A program made the position numbers and the translations under genes. A stretch of DNA of 64,000 bases from Ectocarpus siliculosus. Its lineage: Eukaryota > Sar > Phaeophyceae > Ectocarpales > Ectocarpaceae. Positions 37,272 through 49,789 of this stretch are shown here, piece after piece (within the stretch, counting starts at the first letter, position 1; each line of letters begins with the position of its first letter). The DNA is taken from positions 1,979,829 to 2,043,828 of the forward strand of contig FN649748.1 in NCBI GenBank assembly GCA_000310025.1, read 5' to 3'. The notes under the pieces were generated by a model that saw only the letters and a program-made list of their open reading frames with translations, had not been told where the DNA came from and ran no database searches.

Positions 37272-38650
37272 GGTTTTGTTGCCTGCGTGGATCGGGAACA
37301 GGATCGAAGCGGCAGGAGGCGTGGTTTTGGTTGCCTAGAGGACATTTCTTGGGCACATTCCCAAAATATGTACAGCAGCAGTGGCCCCATGGGCAGTCTC
37401 GTTAAATGGTACCATCTCTAAGCTCAGCTCAGGGCGAGGGACAACCAAAGGGTGCCGTGTTGCGCAAATTAAAATCTCCTCCATCTTCAATAATCTGATT
37501 GACGGAGGAATCGGTCGGGTCCCGGGCAATACTGCTGACTGCTGAGGCTTTGGAGGTCAAGAGTTTCCACAGCTCAGGTGGTGGTCTATCAATCCTTCTT
37601 TCGAGTGCGATCAACTCTGGGCACCGGCCGGTCGCATGGGCATGAGAAGGATCTTTTCGTGTGTGCTTGTGTGGCCACACAACAAGACAAGAGAGGATCA
37701 GAGTCCAGATCAAAGAGCGGGGGCGCATTGTGGGAGATGGTTCATGCTTTTTCAATCAGCGGCCTTGAAGAGCGGAGCACATCCATGCCGTGGCTCGTGG
37801 CCGCCGTACATGTTTACGGATGCGCTGTGTGCTGATAAAATCTCACCAAACGCCTGCGCCTGCTCTCCTCTCCATCTGCGCTGGGTTGACTATTTTACCC
37901 TTCCCACTTTCGTTCCCTCGGAAAAACACACACCTCCTCTGTTACACGAAACACACACACGCCACGCACCTACTTGACCTTGCTCCTCTCTCCTTGCTCC
38001 GCTCTTTCTCTTCCTTTCTCGCGCAGGATGTTGCTTCTTGTCCTCTCACTCAACAGCAGGATAGATCGGCGGCCGTTCTCCCAAAAGAGAGCCAGCAGCC
38101 GAGCTTCGAGCCTTCGTGCCCTCGCAAGCTCGCAAGAACACCTGCTCTGTCTCCGCTCAAAAGTGACCAGGGACCAAAAAAAGGCGGGAAGAGATGAGAG
38201 TAACTCGGTGGCCGCCGGCTTCAGGATCCGGCCGGACTCTGTCTTAACGCTTCCAAGGGGTTTCGAATCCGTCACGCATCGACAGCCGGTAGCGTCAAAC
38301 GGCACCAGGCCGATAATATACCTACCCACAGGTTCAACGAATATCCACATGACCATCATCTCCGATCAGCAGCGCCAGAAGATGTCCGAGCTCATTTGTT
38401 GGCGACATTCTATTCATTCCGTTCTCGGCCCTCTCTTCCGCCATGCAATCTCACAAGTCCGGTGAGCTTGTGCCATCGCTCCCATCAGTACGGACGCTAC
38501 GCCGTGGTGGTCGATACGATACGATGTGGTCCTCAGCAGGCAGCAGGTCGTAGGGGCCCTATGGAAGCTATCGATCTCCGCTGTACCCCCTCCCCTGCTC
38601 TCTCTGTCGGGCCCTCTATCTCCGTAGATGTTCACAGCTCTGGGAGATGT
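37272..38650. other. Upstream region of gene A'
   Basis: Diverged homologue of 12354 to about 13800. It keeps the 38010-38100 block and a tRNA-like stretch at 38251-38300 (minus strand GATTCGAAACCCC). No exon supported. Confidence 0.5.
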
Positions 38651-39499
38651 TCACAGCAGTCCTGATCTGCTTGCTGCTCTGTTCTGTTGCTGGCATTGGA
38701 CCAACCCTTCCCTTGCTATGCTCGCTTGACGACCTCTGCTGTAGGCTGTAGGCGCTTCGCGGATAGAGCCATGGGCCAGCTCCAGGCACTGATGTGAGGA
38801 AAAGAAGCTCCTGTCTCGTTCGGTGATTGTCATGGGTGAAAACCAAACTTTCCAACTCTCTGCTCGTTTGTCTTTTTGTCCTCATGCCCGTGTTGGTTCG
38901 TAGTTCGTACGTTCGCACCCTGTATGCTGTATGCAGTCTACCGCATCATGCACCTGTAATAAGCTACAAACCGGGAGACAGCAGTGTGTGCCTGTCTTGG
39001 GAACGCATGTATTACATCATTGTGTGGTGTAATCAGGGCGTTCGGGTGTGGCACGCAAGTAGGATACGCTCATATATGCAATATAGTCTAGAGCATCTTT
39101 TGTCAAGATGTCAACATGTCAACACTTGGCGACGGTCTGCTGCTGGCATGATTCGGGTGGACACTCCTTAGCATCATCTGTGCACAGCGCAAAAGCCACT
39201 CTACGCAAGCTTGTCAACAAGCAACAGCAGCGGTGTCGCGTTCGTTCCATGGAGTAGTTAGCTTCCAATGCCTAGGGCTTTCGGGTGAGAAATCAAGCAG
39301 CGCTTACACCGACTTAAATGTGCAGCCAAACGACCCTCCTGTAATACTTTCGTTCATCGAGAAATACCATGCTCTTGGTCACAATAGAACAGCGCCGAGG
39401 CCACAGGGAGAGTCGGGGATACATGGCACTCGAGTTGGTCGAGCCGTGGTGCAATGTTGGACAGTATGTCTCCCCCACACACAAGTCCACTGTGCCACG

Positions 39500-39882
39500 C
39501 CTGTGTTTCGTTGATCAATCTTGTTTGGCACAAATCTGGCAGTGCACACATGCATACTTTGGGCGAGGGAATCTACCATCGTCGTACATTCGATTGTACT
39601 TTGCTCGTCGAAGCCCCGCAGCTTGACGTGACGGGCCCACTGCAAGTGGTGCAGCGCCCAGAGCTTCTCGCAGCACTGCCTGATAGTCATTCTTCTTGGT
39701 CCCACGCCGCCGTTCCGCGATTGGCTTGAGATGTTCCACCGCGTGCGGATCACCTTGCCCTTGTCGCCAAGGACGTCCTTCCAGGAGAACAACTTGTCCT
39801 TTGTCTGCCTCAGCTGGGACGCCCTGGTCTGAGAGAAGCTCTGGGCGTTGCACCACTTGCAGTGGGTCCATGACGTCAAGCT
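39500..39882 (-). pseudogene. Possible BED-type zinc-finger fragment (hAT-like transposase remnant)
   Basis: The minus strand reads SWTHCKWCNAQSFSQTRASQ, which has the Trp, paired Cys and TRAS-x-L spacing of BED fingers in hAT-family transposases and their derivatives. The expected downstream His pair is not evident and no DDE core is visible. The N-terminal 50 bp is repeated in inverted orientation at 39620-39669. A remnant of a DNA transposon is one reading; chance similarity is another. Confidence 0.28.
39620..39882. repeat. 50-bp inverted repeat
   Basis: 39620-39669 and 39833-39882 are reverse complements at about 90% identity, with a 163-bp spacer. The arms coincide with the BED-like segment. 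Confidence 0.8.
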
Positions 39883-41625
39883 AGGGGGCCTGGACGAGAA
39901 TACCCCGGCTAGCTTAACCCTTACGTGACCGGGTTAATTTTTTTTTATCCCCACAACTGGCTCTCTTGCGGTCAAAGATCTTCCATGCATGCGTGTACAC
40001 CCACAAATGACGGCGCAGGGATGGTGCAGCAGTGAGTCCATGTGTGGGGCTCACAGGGATGGGGATGCGCTACATGTTAGGCTGACTAGCAGCAGTACAG
40101 CAGTACTACTACTGTACAGCAGCAGCAATTATGCGGAGAGACATATAGGCTACAGCTGCAGTAGTTTCTGAGCAGGTGTGCATGCCTGTCTCGGACAGCA
40201 ACCATCCACAGCAACCATCCGCACAGAGGATGTACCTGTGCAAGCTATACCTGTTGGCACATCTTCTCCACCTCATCCTTGGACAGAGCATACGGCAAGC
40301 GCAAATGCCAGCGGAGCTAGATGCAAAGACGCTGACGGGAAACCGCCTCACAGAAGCGCCAGATCGACCAAAAAACGGCCCACTCATTAGAGAATCGAGA
40401 CCATCATCCACTATCGCACAAAATGCATAAATTTCGTGATAAATTTTACAATTCTGTACTACAAATAGAGAGGTGTAATCGGAGGTGTAGTCGTGAAGAC
40501 CCCCTCCTTTGAGCGAAAATTTGCACACAGCAGACGAACCACCCTTCACTCCCACTACTGGGAACCATACGCACCGCAATCACAACAACATCGAGAACCG
40601 AGGCAGTACGTTAGCATCGGCTCCGGTGTGCGTTTTCTCTGCTCTCCCCCGCGGATGCGGCACCGGGTTGATCACATGTTCAGGGGGCTGTATGTACCCT
40701 CCGGTGGCATTTTGCGTTTGAATGTCACAGCAGTACCGGTAGGCAGTAGAGTGGATCTGGAAAGGATATCTGCCCCATATCAGAGAGATTACGCATGGGT
40801 AAATAGTAATATTGTACTGTGTGTGTCCGGTGCGCATTGCTGACAAGTGTGCTTTTGGGGTGGCCTGCCTCTGTGTCTTCCTGCTGGTCTCGATGTGGTA
40901 TGTATTTTGCTCTTAGGCGAGGCACAACGGCGATCTTTCGGCACGCAAAGTGATCGGAGCTGAGAACGGAGCTGAATCGGCCTGTAGTCACGTAAGAGTT
41001 AACACTAAGGGGAGGGGGATGTCTCCTGGCGAAGGAAGAAGTACGACGTGCTTTTTTCGCATTCGGATTGCGATGTCTGTGAACAGCTTAAAATCACAAC
41101 CCTCCACGATCGAACGATGAGCTAGGGCATTTCACTCGTGCGTATCAATCGTATCTCATCCTCGTCTGCTGTCTGTCTGGCTCCGTCGCCCCGGCACCGT
41201 TTTCATCGTAGAATAGCGAGGGAGGACAGGAAGAGTTGCACTGGCAATACTGGCGGCGGAAGTGGCGTGGCGAGGAGCGAGACAAGTGTACAAGTTTGGG
41301 CGGGTTCCTCAGCAACAAGCATTAACGGAGGGGTCAGAATACGAGCATTGTCGAGTGCCGTTGGTGACGGGCCATCGGTGCAGCGAAGGTTGACGGCTTG
41401 ATAGGCGTAAGGAAGAAAGCGCTAGTTCATGCGTACGCAGAGGAAAGAGAGTGCTGCACTCTTCTCGCATCAAATATCGAAGGCAAAGCACCGCAGGACG
41501 GTTGGGTAGGGACTCAGGGAGAAGAACCCTTCTGTGTGACCACGGGTTGGAGCAAAAGGCACAAATGCTGTGAGCACTGATTTGGAGTGAAAAGAAAAAC
41601 AAACTCCGACGAGCGCGGACTGACA

Positions 41626-42603
41626 CACAGCATCGCATCACATGGATTTCCGGTGATCATCACAACAGCTGGTCATGCACGAAAGTCTCCCAAGGGTTCA
41701 ACAGAATAATCGAACAAAACCTCATTGGTAAGGATACCAAGATCTGACAACGGTTGGCATGTTCACGGCCGTTGCCATTCATGTCGGCGTGGGTTTGATT
41801 CATGGAAATCAGCCAAAAGCATGCGCAGAGTTGCTTGACATGAGCACCACTCCACACTGCTGCAGTCCCAGTAAACATGGCGTTTACATCCGCTGGCCTG
41901 AATATTGGTTCGGTGATGGGTCAACAACAAGTGCATTTTTTCCCAATAAAATGCTTTGCCTATGCCACTGCAGGTGGAACTGGCTTGGGCAACGCAGCAC
42001 TTGGTCGCCTCCGCAAACCATGAGACCATTTACGGTAAGTCGTATGACTACGCTCTTATCGTTGTTTATCGAGAATCACACGACCGGAAGCATGTTTTGA
42101 GGGTGTGTATATTTTTATCCCACCACCTCTTCTGTCTACACCTTTCGACATGCTTCTTGATATTTTCGCGATCAGGCTGCGGAGTCACACGCGAGGCAGG
42201 ACCGATTTCCGCATGGCTCTCCGTATGGCTGCCGTCCGTTTTGCTCTCTCTCCTGCCTGCATCATCTGTCGAACGCCCCCAGGGGGCTTGTCGTTGTTGG
42301 TTTGTGTCTGCCTTCCCTGCTAAACTCACTGACCCGCAGATGCCACACCCGCCTGTGTCACGCTCCAGCTGCTGCTGCGGGTGCTGCGGCTGCCATTGCT
42401 CACCCCCCGTTTGCTACAGCTGTGCCACAGTCTACATCTCCACCATGGTCACCCCTTCAGCTTTCCTTGTTACGAACCAGCAGCGCTGCTACTTTGGGGA
42501 GTACAATATTGCACCACAGCGCTACGGAACTATTGTACGTAGCAGGAGAGCCGCTGCTGTGAATCATGTGCCTCCTCCATTCACTTGTTCACACTTCCGC
42601 TTG

Positions 42604-42634
<31 letters not shown>

Positions 42635-44250
42635 AGATCCTTTGGATGGTACCTGGCAGGGACGAAGGAGGCGGGGGTCGTCAATCTGCCGGGGGGTGGT
42701 CGCCTCATGCTGATGCCCACAGCAGCGGATCCAGGTGAGAGCATCGTTAGGTTGGCACAACATCAACAACAACAGGGTGGAGGTGGCTCGGTCCTCGCTG
42801 GGTATCCTGCTGCTGCCGTACGCTATTTAGCCGAGTTACGCTGGCGTGTTTATGTTTGGGGCACGTTGCGGGTGTATGTGTTTTGTTTTTTTTCTGTGGC
42901 CGGTTGGCTGGGGGCCTGATCGCTTTCTTCTCCCGCTTCTTGTCATCTTTCACTCACAAGATTGTTGTCTTTGTCGAGACGTTGCTTGAGGGCATCGCAT
43001 GCACCGGTAGTGTATGTTCAGGTAACTTGCTGGTACGCCTCCCGGGCACAAAAAGATTGGTCAGGCATCCATTCGGACTTTTAAGTCCCGACTCACTGCT
43101 ATCGTAGCCTCCATGTTGTCTGCCTCCGGGTCATGGCACTACACTAGTTTAGTTTCAGCGCCACTTCTTGAGTGCAATGCCTCTGTCCCTTCGTCGCCTC
43201 AATGTGGTTCATCTGTTCATTGGTACCAATGCATCATGCAAGCGTACGGTACGGTACAGTACAGTACAGCACGCCGTTCTTCACTGTTGTATTGTAGTAT
43301 TTTAGGATCTTTGGCCTCGATCCTCCATTTGCCTGCCACTACGCTCGTTGCCACGGCGCTGCAATGTTCGTCGGGTGCCTCCGGACACAGGTACCGCCGC
43401 CGCTGCCGCCGCAGTCTTGTATTCTTCGGCATGCAGCAATACTTCGGATGTGCCAACGCCTCCACGGCCACGCCCTGCGTCGAGGAGTGAAATCCGGTTT
43501 TGTAATAGTGATGGTGGTGGTGGTGGTGGTGGCGGAGAAGAGGAGGCAGCGGCATCGCTAGGAGGATTCTTAGGGTCGCTGATGAGCAGCATGGACCAGC
43601 CTAACAAATGCGTGGCCGGCACGGCAGCGGGTGAGCACCAGCAGCACCACTTTGTTGTCATTTGTCACTCTTCAGCTCTCCAGTCGAGCAAGCCCTGGCC
43701 GTTCACATTTGTTCATCGCCACCCTGAGGTCGAACTACGTATGCCTCGTAACGCACGTTACAAAATAGCCGTCGGAGGCCGTCCACCCCAAATACCGCAT
43801 GAAAGTGTGTATCCACCCTTTTGTGGGATAGGAGGCCTGTGACCACAGAAGGGTTGGATCGGTACGGGTGTCAGCAGGTACGGAGCAGAGAGAGACCCGT
43901 TTGCTTTTGTGTGAAGGTTTCGATTACGGCAACAAGGACGGTGATGAAAACAAGAAGGCTGTTTCTGCGAGAAAGGACCGTGCTTCGCGGATTTGACTTG
44001 CCCTGGCGACCGCCCGCCATCGTGTCCAGGGAATTCTTTGGCGGCACAGACCACCATCTGCCCGAATATGTCGAAGCTAACCTTCTTTGTTTCTCTCTGC
44101 GCGTGCTCGTTGTCTGCACACCGCCGAGCACGCAGTCTGCCGGTGACCTGTTTGATTGTCTGGCACCTGGACTGGATTCAGCAGAGCTTGGCTCGAAGGA
44201 GGCGGGAGTGGGCGCTGGTGGCTTGGGGCATGGGTACGATGGAACAAGGT
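41626..44250. repeat. Partial array unit 4 (head only)
   Basis: Collinear with unit 1 positions of about 1688-4310 but more diverged than units 1-3 are from each other. Homology starts at acagcatcgc and stops just after the splice donor at 44249. Confidence 0.88.
42637..44248 (+). CDS. Gene B, unit 4 copy: three open exons, 3' part missing
   Basis: Exons 42637-42734, 43391-43630 and 44050-44248 are all open and join in phase (1-nt then 1-nt carry-over, ending with a 2-nt carry-over at the donor aacaag/gtgagc). The third exon here continues without the stop seen in units 1-3 and reads DSAELGSKEAGVGAGGLGHG. Its outgoing phase also fits the fourth exon (4969, 18001, 31353) of the other units, which supports the model. 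Homology ends immediately downstream, so the last two exons are absent. It may be the least decayed representative of gene B's 5' half, but as it stands it is truncated. Function unknown. Confidence 0.42.
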
Positions 44251-46355
44251 GAGCGCTGGTCTTACCGAGATTGGCGGTCCCACACTTCACTCCCACACCA
44301 AAGTTAAAACGGGACGCTGCACAGAAGTCCCTGTTTGATTGGGTGAAACAACGACAAGACTACCCTTTTTTTTTGTTCCACCTGCAGTTCCAGCAAGCAA
44401 TAGACTGTGTCAGAACATCCGGACTAACATTTGAAATATTCAACAATCATTTGATTGAAATGATAGTTCAGCGAAACGGAACCCAGAGTTCCCAAAGGCC
44501 ACCAAAATTCGGTCTCTTGGAGGTAAGAGGACAAAGAGTGCACGACTGATGTCACTTTCACGCCACGTTGCAACATAGAACGACGGCGAGAATCGGGCAG
44601 AGAGAGCTTGGAGAATAATAGTTCATAGTGACTGCAACCGTCGACATGTCACAACGCCAACTTAGTATGCATATCATATTGCAAAAGAGATATTTTACTG
44701 CCTCGGTAAATGTACACACTACAACGTGCGTCCCCGATCCCGTATTTCCTCACTTCTCGAGTGATGCCCGCGCGCATATTGAGCGGGCCAAGCAATGAAA
44801 CCGATGCGCCACACTCCATTTATTCTCCGCAGAAGAACCTACCACCGATCGCGCAAGGGGCCACGCCGCAAGGCTTCAATCTCCGAAATAGTAGTCTCGC
44901 AGCCGTCTTCGGCCGCTAGGTCAAACGGTTCACCCACGGTGGAGCAGCTTGAAAAGCCGCACTGTCCGCAACAGCGACGAACACATATGAAAGGCGACCA
45001 AATGAGCGGGAAACAAGGACCCGGGGCTTCGTTGACGGATGTTTGTCCTTGCAGAGCGATAATGTTTCCAGGCCACGGCGTATGGTGGTATCGTCGTAGG
45101 TTGTCATCGCTGTCAGTGCGTACGAATGCTGAGGGTCCTCTGACGACTAGATGTTTCCGTCCCCGCGCATGTGCAATGCTTGTACATCTACGATCACCAC
45201 GTATGAATGAATGTGTTGGGTAGACATTGGCGACGTACACCAACACACTGTCTCGGCTGGCTGGCGGTGGAAGCTCAGCTTTTGCTACCACCTTGAATAA
45301 CGATGGCATAGACGTGCGGTTGGCTTTGAAACATAGAACCCATGTTCATTGACAGCCATTCGACCAACACACGAGTGAAAAGCGTGTGCTCTTGCGCTCA
45401 GCGTCGTGGATCCGAAATGGCCCAATGATCGACCCAATTTCTCTGGAAAAGGCCCGGGGGGTGTCTACTCATAGTCGTGCATGCCGTACATTGACCTCGC
45501 ATCCCTACAAGCGGGGACAGACCACGCCAGGTTCTCACCGGACCAGGCTCTCACGTCACCAAGCCCGAAACACCGTGAGGTACTCGGCGAGTCGCATGAA
45601 GGATGCGCTGCATCGTTCGGCAACTTGTGCTTACTTTCCTGCGTATGCAGATGGCAGCTGCGTATGACATAATACATTTTCCGGCGCTTTCACTTCCAGA
45701 GACAGTTATAAGCACTGTGCAACTGCCTCGAGGGTGCTTTATCAATTCCGCACAACGTGGTGCGATTATCCTCTTTGCGCGGAGTCAGGGTTCTCGACCC
45801 CGCACGACACGATCTACTCGACCACCACTCACTATGGCTGCTGCAAAAAGACAAGAGGCAAAAAATATAAAGCGGTAACGTGGTTGCCGAGCTCACGAAG
45901 TGATCGGCGTGTTTTACAACGTCGTTGCCAAGCGACCAAAACCCGACTCCGATGGCAAACACGGTGAGTTTAAGGGGTAGGGGGGATGTTTGAAAAGCAT
46001 CCATCCCTGGGATCTTCCGTCCATGTTTTCCTATTTTCTTCCTTCCCGATGTGCCCCCCAGTGAAAATAGTTTGGTATTTTCCCAAACCTTTTTTCGCAG
46101 AGGCTTGTTTGTGAACCCGGTCATTGCTGACCATCTGTACCGGCCACATATATATTCCTGTGAGGAGAGCGGTATCCGTTGCCTACCACATTGGTCTCGC
46201 CGTGGCCAGGGAGCGGGGAGCATTTGTGAGCCCAGCACTCCAAGGCCATATTTGGGGCGGGGTACCCAGAGAAACGGAGGGGCCCCGAGATGTGTTACCG
46301 GTCGCATGGACCTCACCAACAAACGAACGCACTGTCGGCAAGTAGCTCTTCTCGT

Positions 46356-46464
46356 GTCCCGATAGGCAGCAGTACGACAACAAACGGTAGGAGGTGCCCA
46401 ACGAGCTCACGTCGTATCCCGATAGGCAACAACACGACAATAAACTGTAGGAGGTGCCCAACGA
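46356..46464. repeat. 60-bp tandem duplication
   Basis: The block tcccgataggcagcagtacg plus the following 28 bp at 46356 recurs at 46416 with a few changes (shared ending ggtgcccaacga). Confidence 0.8.
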
Positions 46465-46683
46465 TGTGTGGGTGGGGCGTGGGAGCGGGTACCAAAATAA
46501 TTCCGAACAGCTGGTTGTGTCCGGCTGCTGTAGCAACAACATCTCGACGAGTAGTCTAATGTTAAAAGGAGTGGCTGCCAGCATGAATAGGGTACATCTT
46601 ATTGTTGATAGGATGTGGGATGGTCAGGAGGTATACCTTCTTGGGCCCATACCCCCTTAGAGAACTGTCTACTCTGTGTGCCC

Positions 46684-46718
46684 CCTGAGATGAAGATGGA
46701 TCCCCACTTCATCTCAGG
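46684..46718. other. Perfect 12-bp hairpin
   Basis: CCTGAGATGAAG and CTTCATCTCAGG form perfect arms around an 11-nt loop in a gene-free stretch. No flanking promoter or T run identifies a role. Confidence 0.75.
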
Positions 46719-47549
46719 CCCTTGCCTCCGTCAGCAGTAACGAGCAACTTTCCCATCCTTACGCGATCGTGGACAAGAATGTCAGGAGCAAGCTACCGTC
46801 TACGCCTTCGCCTCCTTTAAACTAACGCGCTTTGTGCGAAAATCTTTGTGCTGCATTCCATTCGTATTCGGAGATATGAGAAGCAGAACCACCGGACGGG
46901 CGATGCACAGAGAAGTTTTTTGTCGCATCGCAACGAAGATTGTGAATACGTGCGCCAATAAGTTTTGCCGGTTGACCCCTTGCGCAAAAGCTGGGTAACC
47001 TACACTATTTGACAAACGGAACTAGCTTCCACGTGGATTTTGACTACCATGGAAGTGGTTCCCAGCAACAGCTCTTTGTTCGATCAAGCATATGCATGGA
47101 AAAACCAGAACCAGAGTGAACACGTGAATGACCCATGTACAGTAGTATCATGTTATATATACACTCACAGGATGTTGCACCAGATTAGACTTGATGTTAG
47201 AGTGGGCGCACGTGGGGGGGATTTTTTTTTCGCCGCGCAAAGAGGGAACCCTTCCTTGTCGTCACAATACTGTTATGGGAATTGAGTGCAAGGTTCTTAA
47301 CGGTAGTTCTAGGCAAGATATGCGGATCTGGCGGGAACTGCAGCTCCTTTGGACTATTGCTAAACAGGGGATATAGCCATAGCATCCCCCCTCTCAGCAA
47401 GGACCGGCCCGCGCCCCCTTCTGTTCAGTCTATCTACGGAGCTAGGAACAGCACGTGTACTGCTGTATTGAGAGACAGCAAGAAAGAGAACAAGAACAAA
47501 GTGAGTCGTCATCAGGGTCTTCAGGGATAGCTACGCGTTCTCATCGCAC

Positions 47550-49510
47550 ATGGCATCTTTGGCAGTAAAAGTACGAGCTGTCTCTGGATTCTGTCCTCTT
47601 GTTTTTTTCTTGTCAGACAGAGCTGTCGGCTCTTCTTGCACCCAAACATTCTGGAAGCGTGGTCTGGTTTGCTTCTCTTCTTTCCTTCGTGGTATGTCTC
47701 GCCGTGATGGTAGCGGGGACTCTGTGTCTGACAATCCTCTGTCGGAGACGCTGTCTCAGCGGTCTGCGCCCTTAGGCTTGTGGCCCGTTGATCCCCGTAG
47801 CTCTACTGCTGTTGCTGGGCAAACCGACATTTTGCCTGGTACATCAGTCTCTCTCGCTTCGCGCGAGAGTGGTGCCCGTGCTGCTGATCCGACCTAGGAA
47901 CTCGCACGTCTGTCTGAGCTTCGCGCTGGGCACAGGCGCGCCAGCCTTTCTCGTGACGATTCGCGGAGCGCCGCTCAGATTGGTGTGCACATCATCAAAT
48001 TTGCTGTTGCTGCACCCGCTTCTGACGCTGCCGCACACACCCTTTGGGGGTTCCACCGCACAACAACCTGATGAGCGCATCGCTCTCACGCAGTCTCGCA
48101 CTCGCTCAAAGCGATGTGCGTCCCAACGATGAGCGGATCACTCTATTATAGGCTTCGCACCCGCTACCAGTGGTGTGCGTCCCACCGCACCCGTGTCCAG
48201 CGGTGTGCGCTCCGTCACACCTACCAAGAGTAGTGTGCGTGCTGCCTCGATATATATACCAGCGGCGGAAAAAATCCACTATACTACTCTTAGCGTGCCA
48301 GAAATTTCTTCGTTTCGTCAACAGCAAACAAAGCCCACCAGGGGTGCTGCTGCCGCTCGTCCAATTCCCTTTGACTCCACGAGTAATCGGGGACAAGCCG
48401 CCGCTCGTGACCACCGTCACCATGCCCGCACAGCACCTTCTGTAGCCCTTGCGCCTGCACTGTGCCGGCACCCCCACCCATGCTATCTTCCGCTAGCGAA
48501 CGTGCTGCTACTGCAGCAGCTCTCGAGCAAGCTCGTCTTACTGAAGCCCGCAACGCTGAACTCTTTTCTATATTGCAACAGATGGCTTCCACTCAAACCT
48601 GGACGACGACGGGAAGGGCCGCTTCCCCAGGACAGCAGAACACGGAGGCGAACGGAACAGGCGCCAGAGCTGCAGTAGCTAATATGGAGCATCCTGGCCA
48701 CTGTACCTGTTGTGTCGGGTGGCCTCGGGCCGCCCGGAGGGGAGACCAGGAGCTCCACCTTGCCGTGAAGCTCCGCATTGTGGTTGGCGGCGTGCACAGC
48801 ATCGGAGACGGTCGCTCCCACCGGCATGTCGACGGCGGCGCGGGTGGCCGTGAGGAGGACGCGTTCCCTATCGACCGAGCGGAAGTTGAACCGCGCTGCC
48901 TGGGCCATATCGGGCACCAGTTTTGGCGGCGAAGGCGACTCAAACGGCTGGCGTCGCTCCAACGATTCCGGAGCTGGCCGGAGCCGCCAAGGAGGCCGTC
49001 CACGGGACGCATCTTCGGACCGGCGCCAAGCGGGAGGACACCAGCGTGGTGGTGGTTCCGATCAGCGCCAGCGTGGCCGTGCTCCTGCTGCTGCCGCCTC
49101 TTCTTCTTCTTCCGTCCTCCGGGCAGAATGAGATCATCTCGACAGCTCCCCCGACCGTCTGCAGGTCAGACCGGCACGCGCCAAACGTTTCCTGCGATCT
49201 ACGAGAATTCGTCGGAAGTGGTGAATTCAGAGGAAGTTTCTGGTTCGTCTGATTCGTCTGGGCTCGACTCCGCAAAGGCACCGGTAGCGGTTTCGTCAGG
49301 TCACGACCGACGATTGCCGCATCCCCGGGTTGACACAACCCCATGTTTACCAACAAATGGTCGTGAAGCAATGCATAATAAAGAGCATACCCTGCCGGCG
49401 ACGTTGAGCGTGCTGACCAAACCGTCTCTTGATGACCGTCGAGAGGCGACCGCCGTTAATGCGGCATGCTCGCGTTCTGCGTCAAGAGGGATTGACCGTC
49501 CGAGTTTATA
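47550..49510 (+). pseudogene. Degenerate Ser/Ala/Arg-rich reading frames, possibly gag-like or an old gene
   Basis: Several plus-strand stretches have coding-like composition, for example SSASERAATAAALEQARLTE (48484 on) and, near 48915, a Gly/Arg/Ser-rich stretch (RRSNDSGAGRSRQGGRPRD). They lie in different frames and are interrupted repeatedly. The order and composition resemble the N-terminal part of a retroelement polyprotein, but no LTR, protease, reverse transcriptase or integrase was seen, so this is only a suggestion. The NADAR remnant follows in the same orientation. Confidence 0.3.
48690..48910 (-). pseudogene. Antisense coding-like fragment of unknown origin
   Basis: On the minus strand, an open and GC3-rich stretch reads MAQAARFNFRSVDRERVLLT and continues with alternating hydrophobic and charged residues to LVSPPGGPRPPDTTGT. 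It sits inside the plus-strand degenerate region and looks like an inserted exon or gene fragment. I do not recognise it. Confidence 0.3.
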
Positions 49511-49789
49511 GCAGACAACACACGAGTGGCCGATCCTAGCGAAAGCGATCTATATTCCCCCCGTTCCGGTACGGATGCGGGTACGGTCCAAGATCTAGAA
49601 ACGGGCAGCCCTATATGAAGAGTGGCGACCCCGTTTATCTCGGCGAATTCGGCAGTGGATTCGAATTCGCCGAATGACCCCTTTCCTGATGTAGAAACTC
49701 CAGCGGTGGGTGAACCTACCACTCCTGCTCCTGGTGCTCGGCAGCCCTCCGAAGGTGCTGTTTTTGACGCTTCCCAGGAGTATATTAAT

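Larger units (their letters stand above)
27850..38650. repeat. Tandem array unit 3: conserved first half, diverged second half
   Basis: 27850 to about 35150 is nearly identical to units 1 and 2. From about 35150 to 38650 it is still collinear with their second half (same exon order, same upstream motifs such as the stretch at 38010-38100) but strongly diverged, with shorter introns. The transition is abrupt, just after the shared acgatgcgtg at about 35141-35150. Confidence 0.85.
38651..41625. other. Unique spacer between unit 3 and partial unit 4
   Basis: Unrelated to the array. Apart from the BED-like fragment and its inverted repeat at 39500-39882, I see no gene. Short ORFs here lack splice-site or motif support. 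Confidence 0.5.
44251..47549. other. Region without a supported gene
   Basis: No convincing exons. A weak plus-strand candidate (about 45882-45960) reads GVFYNVVAKRPKPDSDGKH and is followed by gtgagt, but nothing upstream joins it. A tandem duplication and a perfect hairpin are listed separately. Confidence 0.4.

Noticed and set aside
1-44250. Integrated large DNA virus (phaeovirus type)
   Set aside because: No viral hallmark gene (capsid, polymerase, packaging ATPase) was seen, and the array genes have many introns.
45690-46322. 210-aa minus-strand open frame
   Set aside because: No recognisable motif or splice context, and a competing plus-strand candidate exists in the same place.
48462-49511. 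349-aa plus-strand open frame as an intact gene
   Set aside because: Composition changes abruptly along it, the middle part looks like antisense of a minus-strand fragment, and the surrounding frames are degenerate.
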